From JAAZIN01 sp964464625 (GTDB lineage: Bacteria; Bacillota; Dethiobacteria; DTU022): 41,252 nt of DNA. Every line of letters starts with the position of its first letter. The stretch's first letter is position 1. The translations under genes and the position numbers were made by a program. This document shows positions 24,744 to 32,451 of this stretch, one piece after another. The notes beneath the pieces are model-generated. The model did no database searches. It saw nothing but the letters and a program-made list of their open reading frames with translations, and was not told the DNA's origin. The stretch covers positions 1 through 41,252 of the forward strand of contig CAYXKD010000013.1 in assembly GCA_964464625.1 (NCBI GenBank). The letters are read 5' to 3'.

Positions 24744-25076
24744 GGTTATCAAAACTACTGTTTGCCGCCTATAGACAGGGCAGAAGTTTGGCTTTGTTGT
24801 GGAATGATTTCTGTTATTACAAAGGTGAACTGACCGAGGCAATTGATGTCTCCGGCATGGTTGAGACAGGGTGCCTGCTGTTAACAGGCTTTACGCCATC
24901 AGTCAACTATCCGGACAAATGCGGAGCCTTCATGTAATTTATTTCCACCCAGATTCACGAAGGACCGCTTCCCCAAGGTTATACCTGCCCGGAAGATAAG
25001 GCTGACATTGCCAATGGTGGCTATGCCGCCACCAATGGGTGCAAGTTTTCCCTGCGCTGCAAAAGAGGTGCATCTT
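24744..25076 (+). other. Gap with an unassigned reading frame and a hairpin
   Basis: This 333-base gap lies between the M42 genes and mntA. An open frame at about 24748-24937 reads KLLFAAYRQGRSLALLWND onward and looks protein-like, but it has no start signal and no family I recognise. It may be the tail of a lost gene. Near the end, CCAATGGTGGC at 25011-25021 pairs with 25028-25038 with one central mismatch, a stable hairpin about 40 bases before mntA. Confidence 0.35.
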
Positions 25077-25505
25077 ATGGCTAACCAGGAGCGTTGGCAA
25101 AGGTTTCAGCCTTTGCCTGATGATATCGGGCAAAAGCTCAAAAAACTAATTCCTTTCTTTAACGAAGAAGGGGTATTGCTGGTATATCTTTTTGGTTCCC
25201 TGGCGAAAGGGCTGCCCGGAAATGATATTGATTTGGCTATCCTTGGCGGCAGCAAACCTGTTTACCAGCTAAGAGAAAGGCTTGCCGAAAAGCTTGGTAC
25301 GGAAAGGATCGACCTGATCAATATGGAGAGCGCTTCACCGCTACTGCGTTTTGAAATCATCAGTACTGGCCGCACTTTGTATGTTGCCGACGAACTGTTG
25401 CATGAAAAATTTAAATTATACACGATCCATCAATATCGCGATACCGCACCGCTCCGTCGCCGGCAAAGCGAATATTTTAAGGAAAGAATGGCCCAATGGT
25501 CCTGA
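25077..25505 (+). CDS. mntA: MNT-type nucleotidyltransferase (MntA antitoxin)
   Basis: A 142-residue minimal nucleotidyltransferase. The active-site motif is FGSLAKGLPGNDIDLAIL (GSxA...DxD). The second half, IDLINMESASPLLRFEIISTGR, is typical of MntA antitoxins, which AMPylate and silence an HEPN RNase toxin. The frame is open upstream to 25008, but the ATG at 25077 is 6-7 bases from AGAGGTG and gives a natural N-terminus. The HEPN gene that should follow is broken, so this is an orphan antitoxin. Confidence 0.85.
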   Translation: MANQERWQRFQPLPDDIGQKLKKLIPFFNEEGVLLVYLFGSLAKGLPGNDIDLAILGGSKPVYQLRERLAEKLGTERIDLINMESASPLLRFEIISTGRTLYVADELLHEKFKLYTIHQYRDTAPLRRRQSEYFKERMAQWS

Positions 25506-25561
25506 AAAAGGAAATCATCACGGCTAGGTTATAAGAACCAGGTGAGATATTGCGTGAATTA
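25496..25561 (+). pseudogene. Remnant of the HEPN (DUF86) toxin gene
   Basis: An ATG at 25496 overlaps the end of mntA, the usual MNT/HEPN arrangement. It opens MVLKKEIITARL, the typical HEPN/DUF86 N-terminus. A TAA (25532-25534) follows at codon 13, then in the same frame EPGEILREL, which fits the next HEPN helix. Similarity is lost after that. No HEPN catalytic RxxxxH motif remains downstream. I read it as a nonsense-mutated and deleted toxin gene. Confidence 0.65.
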
Positions 25562-25746
25562 GGTATCCCTATCCCATACTGCCATCATCTTAAATGTTGT
25601 TTCCTCCCTCTGGCCGATTACTGTATAATCAAATTAAATGTATTCCGTTTTAAAGGGTGTGAAAGATGAGTTAATATTTCACACTGCACTTTGCAGGCAG
25701 AAGAAAGCAGGGAGGTTTGCATCAGGAAGAACCATTGTTGCAATAA

Positions 25747-25899
25747 AGTGGCGGCGACAGGCTGGATTGCTCACCTGCTGATATTTCCCAGATTGCCAAG
25801 GAAACGCTGTACATAGGGCTGAGCCGGGCGAGAAATTATTTATTTGTACTTGGGCTGGCAGGAATCATTGAAACGATTAAAGATTTTAGCGAAAAATGA
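25747..25899 (+). pseudogene. C-terminal remnant of a UvrD-like helicase
   Basis: An open frame of 50 codons without a start codon reads DISQIAKETLYIGLSRARN then YLFVLGLAGIIETIKDF and stops at 25899. The block TLYIGLSRARNYLFVLG is helicase motif VI as found at the C-terminus of UvrD-like/NERD-type helicases. Its sequence differs from the intact helicase here (FYVAVTRARRYLYLS), so it comes from another gene. Nothing else of that gene is visible in the 525-base, AT-rich gap between mntA and the EAL-HDOD gene. Confidence 0.6.
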
Positions 25900-26030
25900 G
25901 ATAAATGCAAACTTTATTTTACGATTGTCGGTTGTGATATAGGAAAAAGGTAATATGGTGTCGAATAATCTAAATTGGGAAAATTAATCAGACAACTAGA
26001 TTTGAAACGTTGGATAAAGGAGAAGCGGTT

Positions 26031-27242
26031 ATGAATGTATTCCTGGCCCGGCAACCGATTTTTGATAAAAATGAAAATGTGCTTGGCTATGAAGTGCTTT
26101 ATCGAAGCGGCTATGCCAATGTTTATGATGGCGAGGATGGTGATCAGGCCACATCGGAAGTAATTATAAACACATTTCAAACTATAGGCATTGAAAACCT
26201 TTCAAACAGGAAACCGGTGTTCGTCAATTTCACGGAGAAACTGATCCGCGATGAGGTGGCCACACTTATTCCCAATGATTTGCTGGTGGTGGAGATACTT
26301 GAAGATGTTAAGGCCAACAAAGAGGTTCTTGATAAGTGCGCAAAGCTAAAGAAAAGAGGGTATAGGATTGCACTGGACGACTACCGGGGTGCGCCGGGAT
26401 ATGCGCCCCTGATTGAGCTGGCGGATATCGTAAAAGTTAGTTTTTTAGGCGCCAGCCATGAAGAGATTGAGGACATTCTTGACGGGCTGGAAGGGGCGCA
26501 TGTGAAATACCTGGCAGAGAAAGTGGAAACCAGGGAAGAGTTTGAGTATGCCAAAGAACAGGGCTTCGAATACTTTCAAGGTTATTTTTTTAGCAAACCG
26601 GAAGTATTGAGGTCAAAAAAAGTGCGTCCCATTCAATCCAACTATTTACGGCTAATTGCTCTTGTGAGCGATGTGGAAGAGATGGACTTTGATAAAATTA
26701 ACGAGATTATTTCTAGAGACCTGGCGCTTACATATAACCTGTTAAAATTGGTTAATTCTTTAGTATTTGGATTCAGATTTAGAATCAAGAGAACGAAACA
26801 GGCGCTGGTAGCCCTGGGTGAAAAAGAGATAAAAAAATGGATTTATCTCATGATTTTAACTGAGCTGGGGCAGGGCAAGCCTGATGAGCTCACCAGATTA
26901 TCTTTGATACGGGCAAGATTTCTGGAGCTTATATCCATGGGAACAAAGTTTAAAAACAAATCGGAGGATCTGTTTTTAACAGGTTTGTTTTCCCTGTTGG
27001 ATGTCATACTGGAAAGACCCCTTCAGGATATCCTGGAGGAAATAAGAGCTCCGGAGGAGATCAGGGAAACATTGTTGGATGAAGCCGGGGAATTTGATGA
27101 AATTTATAAAATGGCCCTATATTATGAAAAAGGCGAATGGGAGAAGGCCTTCGAATTTGCTAATAATTTGAACATAGAGGGGACGCTAATTGCGGCCTCT
27201 TACAGCGGTGCCTTAAAATGGTATCGTGTGCTTTTGAAATAG
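26031..27242 (+). CDS. EAL-HDOD (YuxH-like) signalling protein
   Basis: A 403-residue protein with an N-terminal EAL-like domain (about 1-195) and a C-terminal HDOD domain (about 200-400), the arrangement of B. subtilis YuxH. The EAL signature is altered: VVEILEDV replaces the EAL core and the loop reads ALDDYRGAPG rather than DDFGTG. Phosphodiesterase activity is therefore doubtful, and it may instead bind cyclic-di-GMP or a partner. FQGYFFSKP is the usual end of the domain. The ATG at 26031 follows AAAGGAG by about 9 bases; a TTG at 26010 is in frame but unsupported. It stands alone on plus and converges with two minus-strand genes. Confidence 0.9.
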   Translation: MNVFLARQPIFDKNENVLGYEVLYRSGYANVYDGEDGDQATSEVIINTFQTIGIENLSNRKPVFVNFTEKLIRDEVATLIPNDLLVVEILEDVKANKEVLDKCAKLKKRGYRIALDDYRGAPGYAPLIELADIVKVSFLGASHEEIEDILDGLEGAHVKYLAEKVETREEFEYAKEQGFEYFQGYFFSKPEVLRSKKVRPIQSNYLRLIALVSDVEEMDFDKINEIISRDLALTYNLLKLVNSLVFGFRFRIKRTKQALVALGEKEIKKWIYLMILTELGQGKPDELTRLSLIRARFLELISMGTKFKNKSEDLFLTGLFSLLDVILERPLQDILEEIRAPEEIRETLLDEAGEFDEIYKMALYYEKGEWEKAFEFANNLNIEGTLIAASYSGALKWYRVLLK

Positions 27243-27581
27243 CTACATTCTCCGGGGCTTTTGGCTTCGCCCTGCAAAAAAATTTAAGACTGCAATAACG
27301 AGAGCAATAACACCCCATACCGTCATATCTGAAAAATCACTTGTTGCTCCGTTTAAAAAGGCAAACAAAGCTGCTATTGTAGAAAATATCATTGCTACTT
27401 TGGGCAAAGTAAAAGCGAAAGCACCAGCAAGAAAAAGCAGAAAAGCAACAAGCAAACCGATACTGCCACTTGAGGAAGAGGCTTTATCGCCAAATATATC
27501 TCCCCCAATGCTAATAGTGCAGGACTGAAGAAAAATCATAACGCCAAGGACTAAAGAAATTATTCCAGAGGCAATTCTCAT
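27243..27581 (-). CDS. Small hypothetical membrane protein
   Basis: A protein of about 112 residues with four hydrophobic segments (about 4-20, 43-62, 64-80 and 91-108) and a short basic C-terminus (GRSQKPRRM). The first part (GIISLVLGVMIFLQSC) could be a membrane anchor. The frame stays open into the upstream lipoprotein gene, but the ATG at 27581 behind AGGAAG gives the natural hydrophobic N-terminus. It lies 40 bases after the lipoprotein gene, probably in one transcript. I do not recognise the family with certainty; similar small proteins often occur beside DUF4352 lipoproteins. Confidence 0.7.
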   Translation of the reverse strand: MRIASGIISLVLGVMIFLQSCTISIGGDIFGDKASSSSGSIGLLVAFLLFLAGAFAFTLPKVAMIFSTIAALFAFLNGATSDFSDMTVWGVIALVIAVLNFFAGRSQKPRRM

Positions 27582-27621
27582 AATGGGAATCTTCTTCCTA
27601 GAATTTTTGTTCCCAAAACCA

Positions 27622-28206
27622 TTAACGTACGCCTTCAAAAAATACACGCGTATCCTCGAATGAAAAAGATTCTTCAATTAAGATTGCGCCTCCAACAACT
27701 GCATCGGAAGGAACCTCCCAAGCAACATGTCCTTCAGCCGACGCACCTGGAAATTGCTCCCCTATATCATCATATGATTTTGGTAACACGCCACATCCGC
27801 TACTGTACGTATTGCCATCAGAACCAAGATACTTTAAAATCAAAGATACCCAAGGCGTGTCTGATTCCTCCCCTGCATAAGAAAACTGAATATTGGCCAT
27901 GACAAATTGATGTCCTTCTTCCGGCGGGTCATTAAATTGATTTGTTTCTTTGATAATCGACCATGCATCCGGAAGGATTTCAAGTATCGTAATATGCCAA
28001 TTAGGTCCTACTTTTACTTCCGTCTCAATGGGAACAGGATTTTGTCTTGTCCCAAAAGCAGACTCATCCGGCTTAGAATCAGATGCTTGTTGTTGATCGC
28101 TTTCAGTGACCACTTCTGTGCCGCTGCCACTTGATGGGCCAGTCCCACATGATACCAACAACAACATTATGACTACCATTAGTATGATTGAAGCTACCCT
28201 TTTCAT
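27622..28206 (-). CDS. Lipoprotein with a DUF4352-like domain
   Basis: A 194-residue secreted lipoprotein. The signal peptide ends in the lipobox LVSC, so the mature protein starts at a lipidated cysteine. A Ser/Gln/Asp-rich linker follows. The domain from about residue 55 (GTRQNPVPIETEV, then ITILEI, EGHQFVMANIQFSY, and SAEGHVAWEVP) has the pattern of DUF4352, an immunoglobulin-like extracellular domain. The start codon is the ATG at 28206, 9 bases after AAGGGGG; a TTG at 28215 is possible. A good promoter lies 70 bases upstream. The function is unknown. Confidence 0.82.
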   Translation of the reverse strand: MKRVASIILMVVIMLLLVSCGTGPSSGSGTEVVTESDQQQASDSKPDESAFGTRQNPVPIETEVKVGPNWHITILEILPDAWSIIKETNQFNDPPEEGHQFVMANIQFSYAGEESDTPWVSLILKYLGSDGNTYSSGCGVLPKSYDDIGEQFPGASAEGHVAWEVPSDAVVGGAILIEESFSFEDTRVFFEGVR

Positions 28207-28276
28207 CTTTAACAACCCCCTTATTTTTTTTAAGCCAAATCATATCCTAATAAAATGCAAACATGTCTTTTAACTG

Positions 28277-28305
28277 ATTGTAGCAGATTTTGGCGGAATA
28301 GACAA
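28277..28305 (-). promoter_or_regulatory. Promoter of the lipoprotein/membrane protein operon
   Basis: On the minus strand TTGTCT (28305-28300), 17 bases, TACAAT (28282-28277). The spacing is ideal and four or more bases match consensus in each hexamer. It gives a leader of about 65 bases. Confidence 0.5.
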
Positions 28306-28679
28306 GCTATTCAATATTGTCATAATTAACCGACAAAAGGAACCAAATATTTGCCAAACCGGAAGAAAAAAGGACCATTATAAACCTATTAAAACATTTG
28401 AAAAGATGGACTTGATTTATTAGTTATGGATCTGCATGTTCTTTACTTTTTTTCCAATAGTTCCGCATAATTCTTCAAACATAGCAATCTTAGGTTAAAT
28501 TAAATTATCTATAACATTATGGTATTGACAGCCCCTCATGATCATGGAATGAGTGCCGAATCAAGCGGATTTCAGTTTTACAGGGGAGCACTTTTTCCTT
28601 CAGGAATGCAAATAACAGAAGGGCGGCCTGACGTTTTACACGCTTTGTTTTCTCTTGCTGGATATTTTGTCTGCAGGGG
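28306..28679. other. AT-rich gap without a supported gene
   Basis: About 370 bases lie between the lipoprotein promoter and the end of the PIF1-like helicase gene. A perfect 10-base palindrome CATGATCATG sits at 28537-28546. A minus-strand frame at 28517-28840 overlaps the helicase 3' end and has no start signal. I see no terminator hairpin with a T-run after the helicase gene. Confidence 0.4.
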
Positions 28680-30230
28680 TCAAGGCGTTGGGGTTGGGTG
28701 AATCTCCAGGATCCGGTCCACCCGAAAGTTCCGCAGGGCTTTTCTGGTATGACAGTAGGCCTCCATACCAAGAAAAGTTTTGCCTCTGTATTCCAGATCC
28801 CCCACATGCCTGGGGCTGACTGTGCGCCTGGTTTTTTCATCTTCAGATTTGAGGTAGGTAATCTCCAGGGAAGCCCTCTTTTCTATTGCCTGCTTGATGA
28901 AGCGGATCTTTTCATCGAGGGGCATGTTTCTCTCGGACAGCTGGTACTGGAACCCGGTGATAAATTTTACCACCCGCCAGTCAATCCAGATATCGCTTTC
29001 CCGGATCTTTCTTTTCAGATGGATGCCCTCCAGGCTCCGGCAGCGGGACAGGGCTACATAGAGCTGCCCGGGGACAAAAGCGCCCCTGCCCAGATCGACA
29101 GCTACATGGTCAAAGGTTTTACCCTGGCTCTTATGAATGGTGATGGCCCAGGCGAGCTTCAGGGGATATTGCCTGAATGTGCCCATTGTTTCAGAAGCTA
29201 CAGCGTTTTTGTCCTGATTCCAAAAAAAGCGGTTGATATTCCACCTGTATGGTTTTATCGTTTCATTGGCTCCATCAAGGAGCCTTACTGTGAGGCTCTC
29301 CTTTTTGATCGCTGCAACCGTGCCGATGGTCCCGTTAATCCACCGCCCCTCAGCATCATTATTCAGCATCATCACCTGGGCTCCTTCCTTCAACTGAAGC
29401 AGTTCCTGGGCGGGAAAGTATTTTTTATCCATTTCTCCGTCGATCTCCGCCCTGAAGTAATGGCTTTTGCCTGGAAGCTTCTCCAGCTCGGCTTCGTTTC
29501 TCTTCTCGGCCATGGCATTGGTGGTGGTCAGATAGATGATTCCGTCAGGGAGCGCGGAGGCCTCCTCAGCTCTGCTGTTAATCGCCTCCAGATCTTCACC
29601 TGTAGCGGTTTTGTTGCGGATCTTGTTTAAGAGGGCAATAAAGTGGGGATCAGTCTGGCGGTAGATTTTCTCCAGCTCGAGGAAGACAAACTCCATTTCC
29701 TGAAATACCCGGGCATCGAAAAAATATTCGCTTTCATAATATTCCTTGAATATTTGCCGCTCCTGTCCTGTTACAACGGGGGGGATCTGGTAAAGGTCAC
29801 CGATGAAGATCATCTGGATGCCGCCGCAGGGTGCCCCGGGTGTTTTGCCATTTATCCGCAAAAATTGGTCCACGCAGTCCAGGAGATCGGCGCGCACCAT
29901 GGAGATTTCATCGATGATGATGGCATCAAGATTCTTGTAGATAGGTGATGCTTTCATCCTGGCCTCTTTTACCACTTTTTCAACTGTCACATCGGGTCTA
30001 AAGCCAAAAAAAGAGTGGATTGTCTGCCCCGATATATTTACCGCAGCTACACCGGTAGGGGCCAGGACTACTATTTTTTTACAGGTGATGGAGCGGAAAT
30101 AATCCAGCAGGGTCGATTTTCCTGTGCCAGCCCGGCCGGTAATAAAAACATTGTCTTCTGTTTCTTCCATCAGCCCGACAGCTTCTGCAAAACGCTCGTT
30201 TATCTCAATTCTTTTGGGCACCTGTTCCAT
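28680..30230 (-). CDS. PIF1-like helicase with C-terminal WYL-like domain
   Basis: A 516-residue superfamily 1B helicase of the PIF1/RecD type (5'-3' on DNA). Motifs: Walker A GRAGTGKST at 32-40, APTGVAAVNI, DEISMVRADLLD at 107-118, GDLYQIPPV, then ITIHKSQGKTFDHV and LYVALSRCRSLEGI near 364-403. Residues about 445-510 match the WYL pattern: ITYLKSEDEKTRRTVSP, then GKTFLGMEAYCH and ALRNFRVDRILEI. WYL domains bind nucleic acid or nucleotide ligands and often regulate repair or defence proteins. GGAGG lies one base from the ATG at 30230; a GTG at 30221 has better spacing and may be the true start. It stands alone between a MerR-TetR gene and a gap. Confidence 0.9.
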   Translation of the reverse strand: MEQVPKRIEINERFAEAVGLMEETEDNVFITGRAGTGKSTLLDYFRSITCKKIVVLAPTGVAAVNISGQTIHSFFGFRPDVTVEKVVKEARMKASPIYKNLDAIIIDEISMVRADLLDCVDQFLRINGKTPGAPCGGIQMIFIGDLYQIPPVVTGQERQIFKEYYESEYFFDARVFQEMEFVFLELEKIYRQTDPHFIALLNKIRNKTATGEDLEAINSRAEEASALPDGIIYLTTTNAMAEKRNEAELEKLPGKSHYFRAEIDGEMDKKYFPAQELLQLKEGAQVMMLNNDAEGRWINGTIGTVAAIKKESLTVRLLDGANETIKPYRWNINRFFWNQDKNAVASETMGTFRQYPLKLAWAITIHKSQGKTFDHVAVDLGRGAFVPGQLYVALSRCRSLEGIHLKRKIRESDIWIDWRVVKFITGFQYQLSERNMPLDEKIRFIKQAIEKRASLEITYLKSEDEKTRRTVSPRHVGDLEYRGKTFLGMEAYCHTRKALRNFRVDRILEIHPTPTP

Positions 30231-30341
30231 TCCTCCCTGAAGATCGACGCTACATTAATGGCAATGTGACTGCTCTGCTGCTTCACTATTTTGACACTGG
30301 GGTTTGCTGCACCTTCTATTTGCCGCTGACAGGGTTAAAAG

Positions 30342-31211
30342 CTATTCCTGCGGGTTGAGCAGCCCCCGCATCATCAGGTCAAGAATGGCTTTCAAGATGG
30401 CTTCACCGCCATGCTTTTGCGAAACAATGCCCCGGTAAACCAGGGTCTCCGTAATGGAGATAAGGGCGAGGCTCATTAGTTCGCTGTCCAGCTCCCGGAA
30501 AAGGCCTGCTTCTTTACCCCGCTCCAGATCCTTCACCAGGGGGTCCACCCAGGTGCGGCGCAGGATTCCTTCAGCCCGCTGCCGCTCCTTTTCATCTTCC
30601 TGGTGTAGCGATTCCTTGAGTAAATTGACAGCTGTAAGAAAGGTCCCGGTGTAGCTGTGAGCCGCTTCACAGCGCATCTCGATGCGTTTCCAGGGATTTT
30701 TTTCCCGGCGGATTTTCTCCAGGGTCCAGGCGCTAAAGGCTTCAAAGGTGCTGTCAAGGCAGGTCAGGTAGAGATCGCGCTTATTTTCAAAATAGTAGTA
30801 GAATGAAGGCTTGGTAATACCCACAGCCTTCATGATCTCGGGGATGCTGGTGTTGCCATAGCCCTTTGTAAGAAAAATTCTTGTAGCTAATTCGATGATC
30901 TGTTCCCGTGTAGAGGAGTTTTCAACCTCTTTTTTCTGGCGGGCCGGTTCTTCAACGAGCAATCCACCTGTCCGCTCCCAGAGATCGATGGTAAAAGGCA
31001 GGGGGATACCCTCCTCTTTGCAGCGTAGAATAAACTTCAGGCGCTCAAGGTGGGTTTCATTGTAAAAGGCCTGGTTGCCCCGCTTGTATATGGCCGGGTG
31101 CAGGTACCCCCGCCGCAGGTAGTAATGAATGAGCTGCTTGCTGACACCGGAGCGAGCCGCCAGCTCACCGATGCGCAGATAAAGATTTTGGGTATGCTTC
31201 ACCTGGATCAC
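30342..31211 (-). CDS. MerR-TetR chimeric transcriptional regulator
   Basis: A 289-residue protein with two DNA-binding domains. Residues about 12-80 form a MerR-type winged helix (LRIGELAARSGVSKQLIHYY then LRRGYLHPA). Residues about 101-150 form a TetR helix-turn-helix (IFLTKGYGNTSIPEIM, then AVGITKPSFYYYFENK). The remainder is a TetR ligand domain. The start is GTG at 31211, 6 bases after AGGAAAG. It is divergent from the enoyl-CoA hydratase gene and shares a 257-base control region containing two direct repeats, so it probably governs the hydratase and ligase genes. The continuous frame through both domains makes a sequencing artefact unlikely. Confidence 0.9.
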   Translation of the reverse strand: MIQVKHTQNLYLRIGELAARSGVSKQLIHYYLRRGYLHPAIYKRGNQAFYNETHLERLKFILRCKEEGIPLPFTIDLWERTGGLLVEEPARQKKEVENSSTREQIIELATRIFLTKGYGNTSIPEIMKAVGITKPSFYYYFENKRDLYLTCLDSTFEAFSAWTLEKIRREKNPWKRIEMRCEAAHSYTGTFLTAVNLLKESLHQEDEKERQRAEGILRRTWVDPLVKDLERGKEAGLFRELDSELMSLALISITETLVYRGIVSQKHGGEAILKAILDLMMRGLLNPQE

Positions 31212-31243
31212 CTGTCTTTCCTGGTCCGAAGTGTGTTTGATGA

Positions 31244-31275
31244 TTGCTATATACTATTTATACGTTTGCTATATA
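31244..31275. repeat. Two direct repeats in the divergent control region
   Basis: TTGCTATATA occurs at 31244-31253 and again at 31266-31275, start to start 22 bases, about two helical turns. The pair lies 33-64 bases upstream of the MerR-TetR GTG start, where that gene's own promoter should be. They are likely binding sites for the chimeric regulator or promoter elements. Confidence 0.45.
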
Positions 31276-31350
31276 AATCCTTCCGGCTTATCCTTTAAGT
31301 TAAAGGAAAATAGGGGGCGAGAGAAGCCTTAATTTTAACCAATTAAAAGA

Positions 31351-31379
31351 TTGACTAAATAGAATAGACAGAATAAATT
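31351..31379 (+). promoter_or_regulatory. Promoter of the enoyl-CoA hydratase gene
   Basis: TTGACT at 31351-31356, a 17-base spacer and TAAATT at 31374-31379 on plus. It would give a leader of about 80 bases before the GTG at 31469. The MerR-TetR regulator gene is divergent from it. Confidence 0.5.
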
Positions 31380-31468
31380 TATTATAGTAGAATCCTTTGT
31401 AAGAAAGGATCAATATAAGCGGGGGCGAGAGTTATCGTTCCTAGCATAGAAAGGGAGGCAGTTTAATC

Positions 31469-32254
31469 GTGGCGACATACGAGACTCTTCTTTATGAAAA
31501 GCGGGACGGGGTAGCTCTGGTGACGATGAACCGGCCGGAGATGATGAATGCTCTGGAAGCGGACATGGCCCAGGAGCTGGTCAGCGCCATCCGCGCCGCT
31601 GCTGATGACGATGAAATTGGCAGCATTGTGCTGACCGGGACGGGGAAGTCTTTCTCGTCGGGCGGGGATCTCAGCCGGATGATGCAGGGTTTTGAATTGT
31701 TGGAGGGGCGGCGTTGGCTCCAGGAGGGATATGGACAGCTTGTGGAGCTGGCTAAAGTGAGGAAACCTGTTATCGCCGCTGTAAACGGCTATGCAGTAGG
31801 CGCCGGTTTTTCCCTGGCTTTACTTTGCGACCTCATCTTTGCCGCAGATATAGCCAAGTTTGGGCTGGCTTTTGTCAAGGTCGGCGCCATCCCAGATTGC
31901 GGAGCACTCTATTTCCTGCCCCGGCTGGTAGGTCTGCAAAAAGCGAAAGAGCTTGTCTTTACGGGCGACAATATAGATGCTGCGGAAGCACATCGTATTG
32001 GTGTTGTTAACCGCGTAGTCCCGGCAGCTGATCTGCTGCAAGAGGCGCTCCAGATGGGGCGGAAGCTTGCTGAAGGACCTGCAGTGGCCCTGTCGCAGGC
32101 AAAGGAGATTTTGAATGCCAGCAGCAATCTGAACCTGGGCGAGGTAATGGAGATGGAAATATATGCCCAGAGCTTTTGCTTCCAGACAGAAGACCACAAG
32201 GAAGGGGTATTTGCTTTTTTAGAGAAGCGCAATCCGTCATTTAAAGGCAAGTAA
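31469..32254 (+). CDS. Enoyl-CoA hydratase/isomerase family protein, PaaG-like
   Basis: A 261-residue crotonase-fold enzyme acting on an acyl-CoA. The oxyanion-hole loops are FSSGGDL (62-68) and GYAVGAGFSLAL (107-118). The glutamate that hydratases have in the QPE-I-L position is missing (FGLAFVKVGAIPDCG). The aspartate D143 in IPDCG fits the PaaG-type isomerase pattern GLIPDSGG. The second hydratase glutamate position (AKELVFTG) is kept. It may therefore be an isomerase or an unusual hydratase. GTG start, with GGGAGG 10 bases upstream. It is followed by a strong hairpin, so it is probably a single-gene transcript. Confidence 0.9.
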   Translation: MATYETLLYEKRDGVALVTMNRPEMMNALEADMAQELVSAIRAAADDDEIGSIVLTGTGKSFSSGGDLSRMMQGFELLEGRRWLQEGYGQLVELAKVRKPVIAAVNGYAVGAGFSLALLCDLIFAADIAKFGLAFVKVGAIPDCGALYFLPRLVGLQKAKELVFTGDNIDAAEAHRIGVVNRVVPAADLLQEALQMGRKLAEGPAVALSQAKEILNASSNLNLGEVMEMEIYAQSFCFQTEDHKEGVFAFLEKRNPSFKGK

Positions 32255-32282
32255 GAGGTGCTATAACAACATATACATAAAA

Positions 32283-32347
32283 ACAGCTGTCGCAACACCA
32301 GGTGAAATAGCATGTTGTACTGATAGGATGCGACAGCTGTCTTTTAT
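32283..32347 (+). terminator. Long-stem terminator after the hydratase gene
   Basis: A perfect 12-base inverted repeat: ACAGCTGTCGCA at 32283-32294 and TGCGACAGCTGT at 32329-32340, followed by CTTTTATT. The 34-base loop is longer than usual for a terminator. An A-run precedes the left arm, so it may work in both directions. A small inverted-repeat element is an alternative reading. Confidence 0.65.
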
Positions 32348-32451
32348 TCAGGGGGCAGGGGTGTTCTATTAATACAAGGAGGGGAGGAGTAAGAAGATTT
32401 AAGATTTAACTGTGGTCATTGTATATTTCGATTACTTAAGGAGGTTATTAA

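Noticed and set aside
28517..28840. A 107-codon minus-strand frame overlapping the end of the PIF1-like gene
   Set aside because: No ribosome binding site. It covers the helicase 3' end in another frame and has no recognisable motif.
28698..29630. A 310-codon plus-strand frame
   Set aside because: Antisense to the PIF1-like helicase and without start signals.
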